64,000 nt of DNA. Origin: Stieleria bergensis (GTDB lineage: Bacteria > Planctomycetota > Planctomycetia > Pirellulales > Pirellulaceae). The stretch is from positions 4,615,735 to 4,679,734 of the forward strand of contig CP036272.1 of NCBI GenBank assembly GCA_007745635.1, given 5' to 3'. The notes beneath the pieces are model-generated. The model ran no database searches. It was given only the letters and a program-made list of their open reading frames with translations, and was not told the origin of the DNA. Positions 7,101-17,027 of this stretch are shown here, in pieces (position 1 is the stretch's first letter; every line of letters starts with the position of its first letter). A program made the translations under genes and the position numbers.

Positions 7101-7884
7101 GACACCTTCCAGAAACTCCAATCAGAAAATCGAGTCAGTTGATTATACCGCCGAGGCCGGTTTGCTCCATTGGCTGGCTGATCCAAAGCGGTGTTCGCTG
7201 ATCGATTTGACGTCGCGTTCCAACGGAAAAACTGGCGATTGCTGAACGTTTCCTAGAAGAATGGATCGATAACGACAAACGGATAAATCCTGAAGTTCCT
7301 TGCCGTCGAATGATCGCCGCTCCGCCGTGCGACGAAAAAGAGTCGATTTCAAGCGGAATCGCCTTACCTGGAACAAACATGATCAGACTGACTGGGGCAT
7401 CCAGCACAGCCAACCATCGAATCTCCTTTGGGCAACTCCAGCAACTTCATCGGTTTCTCACCAGCTTTTAAAACGATTGAAACGGCCCAGAGTTGACGGA
7501 CCAATCCCACCAAGATGTTGCACGCCCCCCACTTGCCTGTTACAACAGTCGCGGGACGTCGCTGAAGGCGAGCCGATTTTCCAAGGCTCTCTCCATCTCG
7601 AACTCACGACACCCATCGGCCGACAAATCGCTTGATTCCTCCTTTTGGGCAACCGCTCTCTCAGGTCCAGCTTTCAGAGCAGATCATCAAACGCTGGATT
7701 CAATCGCGGGGTGATACGTCGCCAGGCCATTGCTTGCTGGCGACTCATTCAACAAAGATTCGGTGTGCGTTTGAAAACGCCAATCGGGAGTGAAAAACTC
7801 CGAATGGAAATCAAAGCTCTGATGATCTCGTCGTGAAAACGCTTCAATGTCACGTCGCCAGTTAACCTTCTACGAAACAGGATC
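7101..7884. other. 784-bp intergenic region without a recognisable gene
   Basis: Several short frames exist on both strands (for example 7135-7413 minus), but none has a domain, a ribosome binding site or coding-like composition. The stretch is divergent between the radical SAM gene and the lipoprotein gene, so both promoters should be here. Confidence 0.5.
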
Positions 7885-8256
7885 ATGATGAAGTACCTTC
7901 TTACCTCTTGCCTTCTGCTTGCCTGCCTTTGCTTGACCGGTTGCGGTCCGCAATCGCCCGATGCACTGATCAAAGAGCAAATCTCCATCATCAATGAAAC
8001 GGCAGACACGGTTGAAGCCGCCGATTCCCTTGATGACGCGAAGGCGTCGATGGAAAAGCTAAGCAAGCGTGGCGAAGCCGTCACTGCCAAGCTTGACGCG
8101 TTGAACCTGTCCGACAGTGAAAAGGCCGAACTGATGCAGCGTCACCAGAAAGATTTAATGAGCGCAATGATGCGACTTCAAAAAGTGATGATCAGCAAGA
8201 CATTCAACGAGGCAAAAAGTGGCATGGACTTCATGAAAAGCATGCCGTTGCCGTAA
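7885..8256 (+). CDS. Small lipoprotein of unknown function
   Basis: 123 residues. Signal peptide MMKYLLTSCLLLACLCLTGC with a lipobox LTGC (Cys20), then a short mature part rich in Glu, Lys and Ala that looks largely helical (ETADTVEAADSLDDAKASM, MQRHQKDLMSAMMRLQKVM). AGGA lies just before the tandem ATGs at 7885/7888; the second has the better spacing. Probably anchored to a membrane facing the periplasm. The family is not recognised. Convergent with the next gene. Confidence 0.75.
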   Translation: MMKYLLTSCLLLACLCLTGCGPQSPDALIKEQISIINETADTVEAADSLDDAKASMEKLSKRGEAVTAKLDALNLSDSEKAELMQRHQKDLMSAMMRLQKVMISKTFNEAKSGMDFMKSMPLP

Positions 8257-8281
8257 CCAGCTCTGTGTAAAAGCGAACCAA

Positions 8282-8320
8282 CACGCCCTGACAGACCACG
8301 CCCTGACAAACCAGGGTGTG
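8282..8320. repeat. 15-bp tandem repeat x2 with hairpin potential
   Basis: CACGCCCTGACAGAC (8282-8296) and CACGCCCTGACAAAC (8297-8311), followed by CAGGGTGTG, which can pair with CACGCCCTG (one G-T pair). It sits between two convergent genes and could act as a weak two-way terminator, although no T-run follows. Confidence 0.5.
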
Positions 8321-8377
8321 GGTGAGCGATGCAGCCCGTCACTGATCCGCAACGGAGCCTCTCTCTTTGGCTGCGAC

Positions 8378-9808
8378 CTATTTCAACTTGCCGAGCCCGA
8401 TGGCTTTGACTTCGAAAGCGGCGTCAAGCTTCTTGCTCGGTGCGGTCACAAAGACGCTGGTGTCGGCTTGGCCAGGCACACCGCCGACGGCAATCGCACC
8501 ATTTTCCATCGAGTTACCGATGCGAACGATCCAGTGAAATCGGTTGGCGTCTTTCAAGTCACGGACCAGCGCGATCGTGGCTTTGTCCGCTTTGTCTCCG
8601 ATGGCTTTCTTATCGATGGACTTGAGCACAACGGGCTTCACTTCTTGCTTGGCCGGTTTGGCAAACACTTCTAACTGTTCACCTCGAGCCCTCAATCCGA
8701 CTCGAACGCCACCGGCCATCACGCCGACTTGTGCATCCCCGCCCGCTCCCGGCACCAAGTTGCTGGTCACAGCAACGATCTTTCCAAGTGCAAACGGTTT
8801 GCCTTTGGCAGTCAGGCGAATGTAGCGTTTCTCGGCCCGATGGGGGACAGTGACCTTTCCTTCGACAACTTTAAACCAATCCTTGCCGTGGTTACTGCTA
8901 AATTCTCCATTGAGAGCCTTGGGCAGCGACTCGACCGACTTAGCCATGCCCAAGATCGTACCGGGGTTCATATTTGTTTTGACTTGATCGATGCGATCGG
9001 GAGAGACTGGCTTGACGCTCTCTGCTGGCTTCGCTGCTTCCGGTTCACCCTCTCCGTTTGCCGAATTGATCTCAGCAAAGACTTGGGACATGTCACCACT
9101 TAAACCCATGCCAAGGCCGCTATTCGTTTTGCGTGGCTTAACGGGCCGCGTGCTACGAGCCTTTGCGGGACGCGGGTCGGACGAGGTTAATGCACGGGCG
9201 GCAACACGTTTGGGCGCGTTGGAATCGTTGCTGGTTGGACTGTCCGACGACGTGGATTCTTTTTGCTGGTGGACCAAGCGCCGACCACCACCCTGGTTCA
9301 CCAAGTAAATCACTCCGACAATGGCCAGAAGAACGGATGCGCTAATGGCATGGTAGATCCACTGATTGCGTGCTCGGCGGCGGCGCCCCGCAGCCATGCG
9401 TTCAGCTGCCGAAGGGCGTTCGGGAGCATCGTCTTGTGCGTCGTCCTGAAACTCGTCTTGAGCAATCGGTGGCGGTTCTGTTTCGATGTAATCGACGCTC
9501 TCCAAGATCGCGACCTCAGCTGCTGGATTGAGCAGGCTTTGATCGTAGTCTGCTTTCGCGTCAGCATTGATCAGCGTTCGCCGCGCGATGGCAATCTTGC
9601 CAAGCATCTCTTGGACAATCTTTCGCTGCGGACCGGCAGCTAACTGATGCAGGTAGGCATTGCGTTCCTTTGCCGCCTGCTCAATTGATTCCACGTCATC
9701 GACGTAGTCATCCAAGCCCAGCAAAGCGTAGTGGTTTGGAGGCAAGCGTTCCTCCGGGATCTGCAACCACTCTTGGTACAACTGGTTCAATTGCGCACTC
9801 TCAGCCAT
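8378..9808 (-). CDS. J-like-domain single-pass membrane protein, planctomycete type
   Basis: 476 residues. The N-terminus (residues 10-95) has WLQIPEERLPPNHYALLGL and later IAIARRTLINADAKADYDQ, a degenerate J-domain-like fold often found at the start of planctomycete membrane proteins; the HPD tripeptide of true DnaJ is not visible. An acidic linker and a basic patch (GRRRRARNQW, 141-150) precede one transmembrane helix at about 149-171. After it come a Ser/Pro/Lys-rich linker and a C-terminal extracytoplasmic domain (from about 280) unlike anything I recognise. The basic patch before the helix predicts the N-terminus inside. Function unknown. Divergent from the DUF1549/1553 gene. Confidence 0.75.
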   Translation of the reverse strand: MAESAQLNQLYQEWLQIPEERLPPNHYALLGLDDYVDDVESIEQAAKERNAYLHQLAAGPQRKIVQEMLGKIAIARRTLINADAKADYDQSLLNPAAEVAILESVDYIETEPPPIAQDEFQDDAQDDAPERPSAAERMAAGRRRRARNQWIYHAISASVLLAIVGVIYLVNQGGGRRLVHQQKESTSSDSPTSNDSNAPKRVAARALTSSDPRPAKARSTRPVKPRKTNSGLGMGLSGDMSQVFAEINSANGEGEPEAAKPAESVKPVSPDRIDQVKTNMNPGTILGMAKSVESLPKALNGEFSSNHGKDWFKVVEGKVTVPHRAEKRYIRLTAKGKPFALGKIVAVTSNLVPGAGGDAQVGVMAGGVRVGLRARGEQLEVFAKPAKQEVKPVVLKSIDKKAIGDKADKATIALVRDLKDANRFHWIVRIGNSMENGAIAVGGVPGQADTSVFVTAPSKKLDAAFEVKAIGLGKLK

Positions 9809-10293
9809 TGTCAGCTTGCGTCCAGAAAAGACCTGATAAGAAAAGCGAGACCCATTTAGCCAGGAAAACCAAATCGGCCGTTACAGTTGAGGTTGCCCAT
9901 CCAACGTAGGGAAAGGTGCCTCGAAACAACACTTCGTCAAAAACACAGTTTAACGAGCCATCGTGAAACATTCACCATTGGGACCGGGTTCACGCTACGA
10001 TTTTTGCAAGCTGTGCATCCATTGCACACCCAGAACCCCTGGAACCCCAACGAGCCCCCACTCCAGAGAGCGTTCGGCAAGCAGTCAGATGCCACGGCGG
10101 TGGTCGCCGCCGGTCACATGCCCCAGACGATTCGTCACACCAGGGCTGAAGAATGGACTAAACTAGCTATTCTGTCCCCACCCTTCCCACCAGCCACAGC
10201 AACACCGCCGGCCGCTCTGTGCCTCTCAGCGGCGCTGAACCGGACCTGCACGCGGCGTGCTCCTCCCTCGGCCTTCCCATCGACATCGTCCTC
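9809..10293. other. Divergent intergenic region
   Basis: 485 bp between two divergent starts. No gene, repeat or strong hairpin seen; it must hold the promoters of both neighbours. The open frame that extends the downstream gene back to 10219 lacks a signal peptide and is taken as untranslated. Confidence 0.5.
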
Positions 10294-13200
10294 ATGCCTT
10301 TGATCTTGCTTCGAACGAGCGGACTGCGAACGGTTCTGCTCCTGCTGGGCTTGCTGTTCAGTTCCAGTGAACTCTTCGGTCAACAAGCGCCCGCCTCAAA
10401 CGCCACAGCGCCATTACCGGCCGATCCGACGCTACATTGGGATTTTGAGACAACCGATCCCCAAAACTACCGCGTCATCGGTTCGGTCAACCTCGATGCC
10501 GACGGCCCCCGAGGCCCACTGCACACGCGGCATTCGTCCACCAACCGGGCCGTTTCGTTTTCTGCCCAAGGCTATCTGGAAGTCAAGGATCCCGGCCCAG
10601 ACAGTCGCTACGACTTTTCCACTGGAGACAACATCACGATCGAGGCCTGGGTGCGTCCCAGTAACACTGGCAACGGTCAGCAGCAATACATCATTGGCAA
10701 AGGGCGTAGCGGCAAGGCGGCCTTCCAGGCCAACAATCAGAACTGGGCTCTTCGTATCGTCAAAACAGCGGGCACCATCCGCCTCAGCTTTCTCTTCGCC
10801 TCGCGCGATGCAGCAGGCAATTCCAGCTGGCATCGCTGGGTTTCTGATCTGGGCTTTCCGCCGGCCAGCGGCTGGCATCACCTCGCGGTGACGTACTCGT
10901 TTGGGTCCGCGAAATCCATCACTGGCTGGATCGACGGCATCGAGACGACCGGCACATGGGACATGGCCGGGGCCACCGACCGTGCTCCGATTGTCGATAA
11001 CGACTCCATTTACATCGGGTCCAGCCAGAACGGCAACACTGGCAATAGCTTCCTTGGCACGGTCGACGAAATCCGTCTGCACCGTGCGCGGTTTACCACC
11101 GAACAAGCACTTGCCAGATTCGATCGCGAAGGCGGTTCCATCATTGTCAAACCAGAGCCACCGCGAATGCCGGAGATCCAGCTCCCAGATCCTCAACGGG
11201 TCCAATTTTCGATCCACCAAGGCCTTGATTCGCACGAGCAGTGGCCGTTCAACGAACAAAGTGTGCCAGCCCCCACGGCAACCTGGTCGAGCACCGAGTT
11301 GCTGCTGCCACGACTGCCTCAAGCCTATGACAGCTGGGGCATCCGCAATGCTTGGCAAGCCCCAGTGATGCTGCGTGCCGCCGCGGATGTTGAGCTCCCG
11401 GCCGGAGAGTATCGCATTCTGCTGCGAGCCCGACAGTTGGGGCGATTATGGGTCAACGGCCAACAGGTCACCGACACGACGGTCAACAAACGCCGGCGTA
11501 TCAATTTGGAACCCATCGTGCCCATCCCTAAACCCAGCGTTCCAGACGCTCGCGTCACGCCCTTTGCTCAGCAGGACGCTGTGGGCACCTTTACGATCGA
11601 AGCTGCCGACACCGACACCAGTGGAACGTCGACCGCACGCGTTGTGTTAGAACTGATGGTCGGCGGCAAACAACAGCGCACCGAAACCGGCGAAGTCTGT
11701 GTCGCGATCGCTTCGATGAATCAGCCCTGGTTTGATGTCCTGCGTCCTGCTAACCAACCAGTGCTGCCGCTTAGCAACGCACAGGTGATTCCCGCGTTGC
11801 AAGCCATTGAAACGCAACTGACTGAGTTTGACGATGATCGACGACGGAACCAGTACGCCTCCAGCCAGGACAGCTACTGGCAGGATCGTCATCAATTTGC
11901 CCGCCAAGTGGTTGACTCGCGCCGTCAACTGGCTGCAGACTCAGCCCCCCCAACGTTTGCACAGTGGTCCGAGCATCAATCACAGACGCCACTGTCGCTG
12001 CATCCGATCGACCGCTTGATCACCGAAAAAATCAATCGCTTTCAATCGGCATCCACGTCGTCCACGAAATCGGCGGTGACCGATGACGCGGCGAGCGCAG
12101 CTTTTTACCAAACCATCTTTCCGATCCTAGAAAACAAGTGCAATCGTTGCCATGGCACCAAAGCCAAAGGTGGCTTGCGATTGGATCAACGCGCTGCGGC
12201 TCTTAAAGGCGGCGAATCAGAGGTTCCGGCGATCGTTCCAGGACATCCCGAACAGAGCGAGTTGCTAATTCAAATCAAAGACGGCGCGATGCCGCCCGAA
12301 TCAGAAAGCTTAAACCAACAAGAGGTCGCCATTCTGGAAACATGGATCCGACAGGGCGCGAAATGGCCCAGACAGCCGCTTGTTAATGTGACACTCCCTG
12401 AGAAACCATTGCCGGTGATCGATGATGCCGCGTTCCTGCGTCGTGCCTGCATTGATATTTTAGGGCTTCCACCGACCGCCGAGGCGCTGCAAGATTTTGT
12501 CGCTGATCAAGATCCCGACAAACGCCATCGAGTGATCGACCGCTTGCTCGCCAGTCCCGGCTTTGCTGACAACTGGATCAGCGTCTGGCTGGACTTACTC
12601 GCTGAGAATCCAACGCTGCTGAACCAGTCCCTTAACAGTACCGGGCCGTTTCGCTGGTTCCTGTATGATGCGTTGAAGGACAACAAAGGACTTGATCGGA
12701 TGGTCAGCGAACTGATCATGATGCGCGGTAATGCGGCTCAAGGCGGTAGTGCTGGCTTCGCGATGGCGGCGGAGAATGATTCGCCGATGGCTGCCAAAGC
12801 ACACATCTTGGCGTCATCCTTTTTGGGCGTCGACCTGCAATGTGCGCGCTGTCACGATTCGCCCTTTCATCGCACAACACAAGCAGACCTGTTTTCACTC
12901 GCCGCCATGCTAGCGCGCAAGCCGATCACCCCGCCGGATTCAAGCCGCGTTCCTGACGCGTTTTTCCAAAGCCTGGGTCAGCGGAAGCCGCTGATTGAAG
13001 TCACCCTGGCTCCCGGCGTTGCTGTCCAACCCACGTGGTCCCTGGAAGAACAAACCCTGGTAGACGACTCGGTGCTCAACGGCATGAAGTTACGCGACCC
13101 CACGGATTCACGTGAACGCTTGGCTGCGCTGATCACCTCGCCACAGAATGATCGCTTTGCCAAAGTGATCGCCAATCAAGTCTGGCAGCGGCTCATCGGG

Positions 13201-14136
13201 ATCGGCATCGTTGAACCCATCAACGATTGGGAAGGCAACGCCGCCAGCCACCCTGAATTGCTGGCATGGCTGGCCGATGAATTGGTCGCCAACCACTACG
13301 ACCTGAGACATCTAGTGCGAGTGATCATGAACTCGCGTGTGTATCAGCAGCAACCACTTGACACTGTCGACGAACTTCCGCCCGAGCAGCGTTTTTTTGC
13401 TGGCCCGGCGGCGCGTCGGATGACGGCAGAACAGATCGTCGATTCGCTGTTTGCCGTCACAGGTCAATCCATGGATGTGGAAGAACTAACCTTCGTCCAC
13501 GATGGCGTTCATCCGTTGAAGAACCGCTTGACTCTGGGCACACCCACGCGAGCCTGGATGTTTGCCAGTTTGAACAACGAACGGGACCGGCCCAGTTTAT
13601 CACTGCCCCGAGCACAGGTGATCGCGGATGTGTTACTCGCGTTCGGCTGGAAAGGATCTCGGCAGATGCCCGTCGTCTCCCGCGAGTCAGAACCCAATGT
13701 GCTGCAACCAGGAATCCTGGCGAACGGCGTTCTGTCCCAGAATCTGACTCGCGCTGCAGCGGGTTCTTCGCTGGCGGACTTGGCTGTCAACAGTGAATCA
13801 CCTCAGCAGTTAATCCAACAGCTCTACACGACACTGCTTTCCCGCCCGCCAAGTCCAGAGGAAGAAAGCCGCTTCGTGAACATTTTGTCGACTCACTTTG
13901 CAGATCGTTTGGTTCCCCGTGAAAAGGTTCGCTGGCCAGTTCCAGAGCGCGCGCTTCCGCAAGTGACTTGGACCAATCACTTGGTTCCCCAAGCCAACGA
14001 AATTCAGCTTGAAGTCGACGCCCGTGTCCGCCGCGGCCCGGCTCCTGATCCGAGACTGACCACCGAGTGGCGAGAAGTTTACGAAGACTTCGTCTGGAGT
14101 CTGATCAATTCGCCGGAATTTGTTTGGGTGCCCTGA
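10294..14136 (+). CDS. Secreted LamG + cytochrome + DUF1549/DUF1553 protein
   Basis: 1280 residues. The ATG at 10294 gives a signal peptide (MPLILLRTSGLRTVLLLLGL, cleavage near LFGQ). Domains in order: concanavalin/LamG-like (about 45-275; ITIEAWVRPSNTG, IDGIETTGTW, GTVDEIRLHRARF); a linker with sugar-binding-like strands; a planctomycete cytochrome c domain (CNRCH, Cys616/Cys619/His620, then DGAMPPE); DUF1549 (from about 700, RRACIDILGLPPTAEAL and DRLLASPGFAD); a second haem-like CARCH at 850-854 within it; and DUF1553 (about 935 to the end, FAKVIANQVWQRLIGIGIVE). This set is nearly restricted to the PVC group and is usually paired with a DUF1501 gene, as here. Role probably in periplasmic breakdown of complex carbohydrate or electron transfer; not biochemically proven. 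Confidence 0.92.
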   Translation: MPLILLRTSGLRTVLLLLGLLFSSSELFGQQAPASNATAPLPADPTLHWDFETTDPQNYRVIGSVNLDADGPRGPLHTRHSSTNRAVSFSAQGYLEVKDPGPDSRYDFSTGDNITIEAWVRPSNTGNGQQQYIIGKGRSGKAAFQANNQNWALRIVKTAGTIRLSFLFASRDAAGNSSWHRWVSDLGFPPASGWHHLAVTYSFGSAKSITGWIDGIETTGTWDMAGATDRAPIVDNDSIYIGSSQNGNTGNSFLGTVDEIRLHRARFTTEQALARFDREGGSIIVKPEPPRMPEIQLPDPQRVQFSIHQGLDSHEQWPFNEQSVPAPTATWSSTELLLPRLPQAYDSWGIRNAWQAPVMLRAAADVELPAGEYRILLRARQLGRLWVNGQQVTDTTVNKRRRINLEPIVPIPKPSVPDARVTPFAQQDAVGTFTIEAADTDTSGTSTARVVLELMVGGKQQRTETGEVCVAIASMNQPWFDVLRPANQPVLPLSNAQVIPALQAIETQLTEFDDDRRRNQYASSQDSYWQDRHQFARQVVDSRRQLAADSAPPTFAQWSEHQSQTPLSLHPIDRLITEKINRFQSASTSSTKSAVTDDAASAAFYQTIFPILENKCNRCHGTKAKGGLRLDQRAAALKGGESEVPAIVPGHPEQSELLIQIKDGAMPPESESLNQQEVAILETWIRQGAKWPRQPLVNVTLPEKPLPVIDDAAFLRRACIDILGLPPTAEALQDFVADQDPDKRHRVIDRLLASPGFADNWISVWLDLLAENPTLLNQSLNSTGPFRWFLYDALKDNKGLDRMVSELIMMRGNAAQGGSAGFAMAAENDSPMAAKAHILASSFLGVDLQCARCHDSPFHRTTQADLFSLAAMLARKPITPPDSSRVPDAFFQSLGQRKPLIEVTLAPGVAVQPTWSLEEQTLVDDSVLNGMKLRDPTDSRERLAALITSPQNDRFAKVIANQVWQRLIGIGIVEPINDWEGNAASHPELLAWLADELVANHYDLRHLVRVIMNSRVYQQQPLDTVDELPPEQRFFAGPAARRMTAEQIVDSLFAVTGQSMDVEELTFVHDGVHPLKNRLTLGTPTRAWMFASLNNERDRPSLSLPRAQVIADVLLAFGWKGSRQMPVVSRESEPNVLQPGILANGVLSQNLTRAAAGSSLADLAVNSESPQQLIQQLYTTLLSRPPSPEEESRFVNILSTHFADRLVPREKVRWPVPERALPQVTWTNHLVPQANEIQLEVDARVRRGPAPDPRLTTEWREVYEDFVWSLINSPEFVWVP

Positions 14137-14322
14137 TCCACGGGGCACAAAACTCCTGCAGCCTTTGCCGTCATCCTTACGCGACCGGAAAAGTCGCCAG
14201 GCGTTGACCGCAAAAACGGACCGCCGATGTTCGCGACCACCGCGCGAGCACGTTAGAATAGATGCCCCTCATGATTCCTCCTCCGCCACCCTTCCCCTCC
14301 CTTCTCGTGAACGGCTAGTGAC

Positions 14323-15603
14323 ATGATCAATCGACGCACCGCGATTGCCGCCCTATCCGCAACTGCAGCCTGTGCGACGCGTCCTGCGTTGGCCGCCGAG
14401 CCTGAGACCGCGAATCAGCCCTTGTTGGGGCAAGCGGAGCATGTGATTTCAATCTGGTTGGGTGGTGGCATGGGGCAAATCGATACCTTTGACCCCAAAG
14501 CCAAAGGTGATCCAAAAGCGAAAAAGCCCGGCTCGTATTACGATGCCATCGAAACCGCCGTTCCGGACGTGAGCGTCTGTCAGCACCTGCCCCTGTTAGC
14601 AAGGCAAATGGAGCAGGTTACCGCCGTACGTTCGGTCCATCATGATGTGATCGACGAACATGCCGCCGCCACCAACCGAATGCACACCGGTCGCAACATC
14701 AGCGGGACGGTCACCTATCCGAGCATCGGTTCCATCATCGCCAATCAGCGTGGCGCGGTCAGCCCAGATGTCCCGCCCTATGTTCTGATCGGCTATCCCA
14801 ACGTCACGCGAGGGCCTGGATTCCTGGGGTCGAAGGATAGTTACCTCTATCTGACCGAAACGGGACGCGGACCGGCTGGACTCTCAAGAGCTCCCGGGAT
14901 CAGTGAATCACGGCAAGCTCGTCGCGAATCGCTGCTGGACGCGGTGGGTGCTGGACGATCCCAAGCAACCGCGAAAGTTCTGGACTATGAAGCCGCCCAG
15001 CAACAGAGCCTAAAACTGAGCGGACCGGAATTCAATCGCGTGTTCCAATTGGAATCCGAGCCCGATCAGCTGCGCTATCGCTATGGCGACGAATTCGGCC
15101 AGCGTTGCTTATTGAGTCGTCGCTTGATTGAACGCGGGGTGCGGTTTGTTGAAGTTTCCCACAACCTCAACTTTCTCAACGGCGCCGGCTGGGACGTTCA
15201 CAATGAAGGGATCGAGCAGCAACATCGACTGATCGCAGAACTGGATCGGGCCGTTAGCTCACTGATGATCGATCTGCAGTCCAAGCGGTTGCTGGACAAA
15301 ACGCTGATCGTGATCACCACTGAATTTGGTCGCCCACCAGGATTTGACAGTGGCGGCGGCCGCGGGCACCAAGGATCGGCCTTTTCCTGCGTCTTGGCTG
15401 GCGGTGGATTGAATCACAAAGGTGCCTGGGGGCAAACGGACGCGCTTTCCAAAAAGATCGTTGACAATCCAGTCAGCGTCCCCGATTTCTTTGCCACCAT
15501 CGTTTCGGCGGTCGGAATCGACCCTCACAAAAACTTGTACGATGGCGATCGACCGGTGCCAATCACCGATCAAGGCAACCCGATCGCTGCCCTACTGAGC
15601 TAG
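14323..15603 (+). CDS. DUF1501 (sulfatase/phosphatase-fold) secreted protein
   Basis: 426 residues. The start [20 protein letters not shown] resembles a Tat-type leader (RR near the start, then an Ala-rich core) and ends at ALAA. Core motifs are [17 protein letters not shown], the [11 protein letters not shown] block, [12 protein letters not shown] and [22 protein letters not shown]1501 belongs to the alkaline-phosphatase superfamily; the Asp/Thr and late GRGH residues fit metal binding. Paired with the preceding DUF1549/1553 gene (186 bp apart, same strand), the standard PVC gene couple. Substrate unknown. Convergent with the next gene, 14 bp apart. Confidence 0.92.
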   Translation: MINRRTAIAALSATAACATRPALAAEPETANQPLLGQAEHVISIWLGGGMGQIDTFDPKAKGDPKAKKPGSYYDAIETAVPDVSVCQHLPLLARQMEQVTAVRSVHHDVIDEHAAATNRMHTGRNISGTVTYPSIGSIIANQRGAVSPDVPPYVLIGYPNVTRGPGFLGSKDSYLYLTETGRGPAGLSRAPGISESRQARRESLLDAVGAGRSQATAKVLDYEAAQQQSLKLSGPEFNRVFQLESEPDQLRYRYGDEFGQRCLLSRRLIERGVRFVEVSHNLNFLNGAGWDVHNEGIEQQHRLIAELDRAVSSLMIDLQSKRLLDKTLIVITTEFGRPPGFDSGGGRGHQGSAFSCVLAGGGLNHKGAWGQTDALSKKIVDNPVSVPDFFATIVSAVGIDPHKNLYDGDRPVPITDQGNPIAALLS

Positions 15604-15617
15604 CCTCCGGCCATCCG

Positions 15618-16097
15618 CTAGAGATACATGCCGACAAAGCCTTGCGACAATTCGTTTTCCTCGGCTAGCTTCTCCATCCGTTCCTCGGTCTTGGATAAAT
15701 CGCCCGCTTCGATGTAGCGATCGAATTCAACCAGCACGGCGTGCTGCACGGATTCGGCAAAGAATTCAACAATGGGCTGCGATAGCCATCCACACGTTTC
15801 ACTTTGCAGGTCAACGGTCAGGTCAATCGCTCGCGTCTTACGGTCTTCCTGACCGGTCAGCACTGTCCCTTCAAAACGGAATGAGATCTCACCTCGGTCG
15901 CTGGCATTGGTCAAGTGGAACCGACAGAGACCTCGATGCAGGTAATACGAGTTGTGTGAACCATGAGTTTCCATCGCCGATTTGACACGCTGAACAAAAG
16001 CAGCGTACTTCGGTGACGCATCGATTGGCGCGTCCAAACGATTCACACTGCGAAGCGGCAAACAATCGAATTCAATCTCGACCCACTGACCAGTCAT
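15618..16097 (-). CDS. Conserved hypothetical protein, small alpha/beta
   Basis: 159 residues from the ATG at 16097 (MTGQWVEIEFDCLPLRSVNR). GGGAAA six bases before this start makes it better than the in-frame ATG at 16109, which has its AGGG too close. The sequence alternates beta-like segments (FRFEGTVLTGQEDRKTRAID) with a charged helical C-terminus (SKTEERMEKLAEENELSQG). No transmembrane helix or signal. I know similar proteins only as planctomycete hypotheticals; function unknown. Confidence 0.75.
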   Translation of the reverse strand: MTGQWVEIEFDCLPLRSVNRLDAPIDASPKYAAFVQRVKSAMETHGSHNSYYLHRGLCRFHLTNASDRGEISFRFEGTVLTGQEDRKTRAIDLTVDLQSETCGWLSQPIVEFFAESVQHAVLVEFDRYIEAGDLSKTEERMEKLAEENELSQGFVGMYL

Positions 16098-16272
16098 CAG
16101 ATTTCCCATCCCTTGTGAAAAGAATCACATCACCAACACAACTGTTTGGCGTGAACCACCAGGATAGCAGTTTTCATTCGAAAACCCCAAGCCAGAAGGC
16201 AAATTTCTGTTCTAAACCAAGTCCGACACCGGCATGAATTGTGGAATGAACTTCATTTGATGCGGGAAATCC

Positions 16273-16302
16273 CAGCCCCAAATTTCCTTGACATTGGGGC
16301 TG
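16273..16302 (+). promoter_or_regulatory. Perfect 9-bp inverted repeat overlapping a TTGACA box
   Basis: CAGCCCCAA (16273-16281) and TTGGGGCTG (16294-16302) are perfect inverted copies separated by 12 bp. The spacer ends in TTGACA (16288-16293), a perfect -35 consensus. It lies about 80 bp before the CBS-protein start. No convincing -10 at 16-18 bp was found. It could be an operator embedding a promoter element or a leader hairpin. Confidence 0.5.
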
Positions 16303-16380
16303 ACCATTGGAAACCTTTAAGGTCTATCGCAGTGATGAACGCTGTCATTGCAAACCGCATTCTTTCGATAGGTGATTGCC

Positions 16381-16863
16381 ATGATGCCAAATACCCGCGC
16401 TAGCGACATGATGGTCGCTAACCTGACAACCTTGTCACCGGACATGGATGTCTTGCAAGCTCTTGACGTGCTGCTTCGTAACGGTATCTCAGGAGCCCCG
16501 GTGGTAGATCAAGAGGGGATCTTCATCGGCACGTTCTCTGAGAAGTCCTGCATTCGCTTCGTGGTCAACGCCGCTTATGAGTCGATCCCTGCGTGTGAAC
16601 TGATGCCCTATGTTGACCGTGATCCGCCAACGATCACCTTGGAAACCGATCTGCTAAGCATCGCCCAAACGTTCTTGGACGCGGCCTGTCGTCGGTTACC
16701 GGTCTTGGATCGCAAGGGTCGTTTGCTGGGCCAGATTTCCCGCCGCGACGTGATGCGTGAAGTCCGTGACTACTTCAAGCGGACCGACCGCGTGGACAGC
16801 GATTCCGGCCTGTATCTAAGTGCTGTGCTGCAGCGCAACGAGCGTCCCAGTCGCGTGCGTTAG
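16381..16863 (+). CDS. CBS-domain pair protein
   Basis: 160 residues; a tandem pair of CBS domains and nothing else. CBS1 covers about 5-70 (MVANLTTLSPDMDVLQALDV, NGISGAPVVD, FIGTFSEKSC); CBS2 covers about 75-140 (PPTITLETDLLSIAQTFLD, RRLPVLDRKGRLLGQISRRD). CBS pairs bind adenine nucleotides or SAM and act as sensors. The upstream GTG at 16372 is possible, but GATAGGTGATT gives a ribosome binding site at normal distance from the ATG at 16381. The gene stands alone after the inverted repeat at 16273-16302, so its partner cannot be named. Confidence 0.88.
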   Translation: MMPNTRASDMMVANLTTLSPDMDVLQALDVLLRNGISGAPVVDQEGIFIGTFSEKSCIRFVVNAAYESIPACELMPYVDRDPPTITLETDLLSIAQTFLDAACRRLPVLDRKGRLLGQISRRDVMREVRDYFKRTDRVDSDSGLYLSAVLQRNERPSRVR

Positions 16864-16944
16864 CGCCGGGGAGCGAGGCCGTTGGGCCTGGTTCTCCGGG
16901 CATCAAGCCCCGAGTCACCGGGGCCGTGGCGAACGCCAAGACGA

Positions 16945-17008
16945 CCGATGGAAAACGGGGCTGATGGAAAACGGGGCTGATGGAAAACGGGGCCGATGGA
17001 AAACGGGG
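16945..17008. repeat. 16-bp minisatellite x4
   Basis: Units YYGATGGAAAACGGGG at 16945, 16961, 16977 and 16993 differ only at one base (CC or CT at the start); a fifth partial unit follows. It lies between the convergent CBS gene and thrS. The 16-bp length shifts frame, so it is not a coding repeat. Confidence 0.92.
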
Positions 17009-17027
17009 CTGATGGGACGGAGGCCGG

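Noticed and set aside
10432-11358. 308-aa minus-strand frame
   Set aside because: Shadow of the LamG part of the DUF1549/1553 gene; no independent signal.
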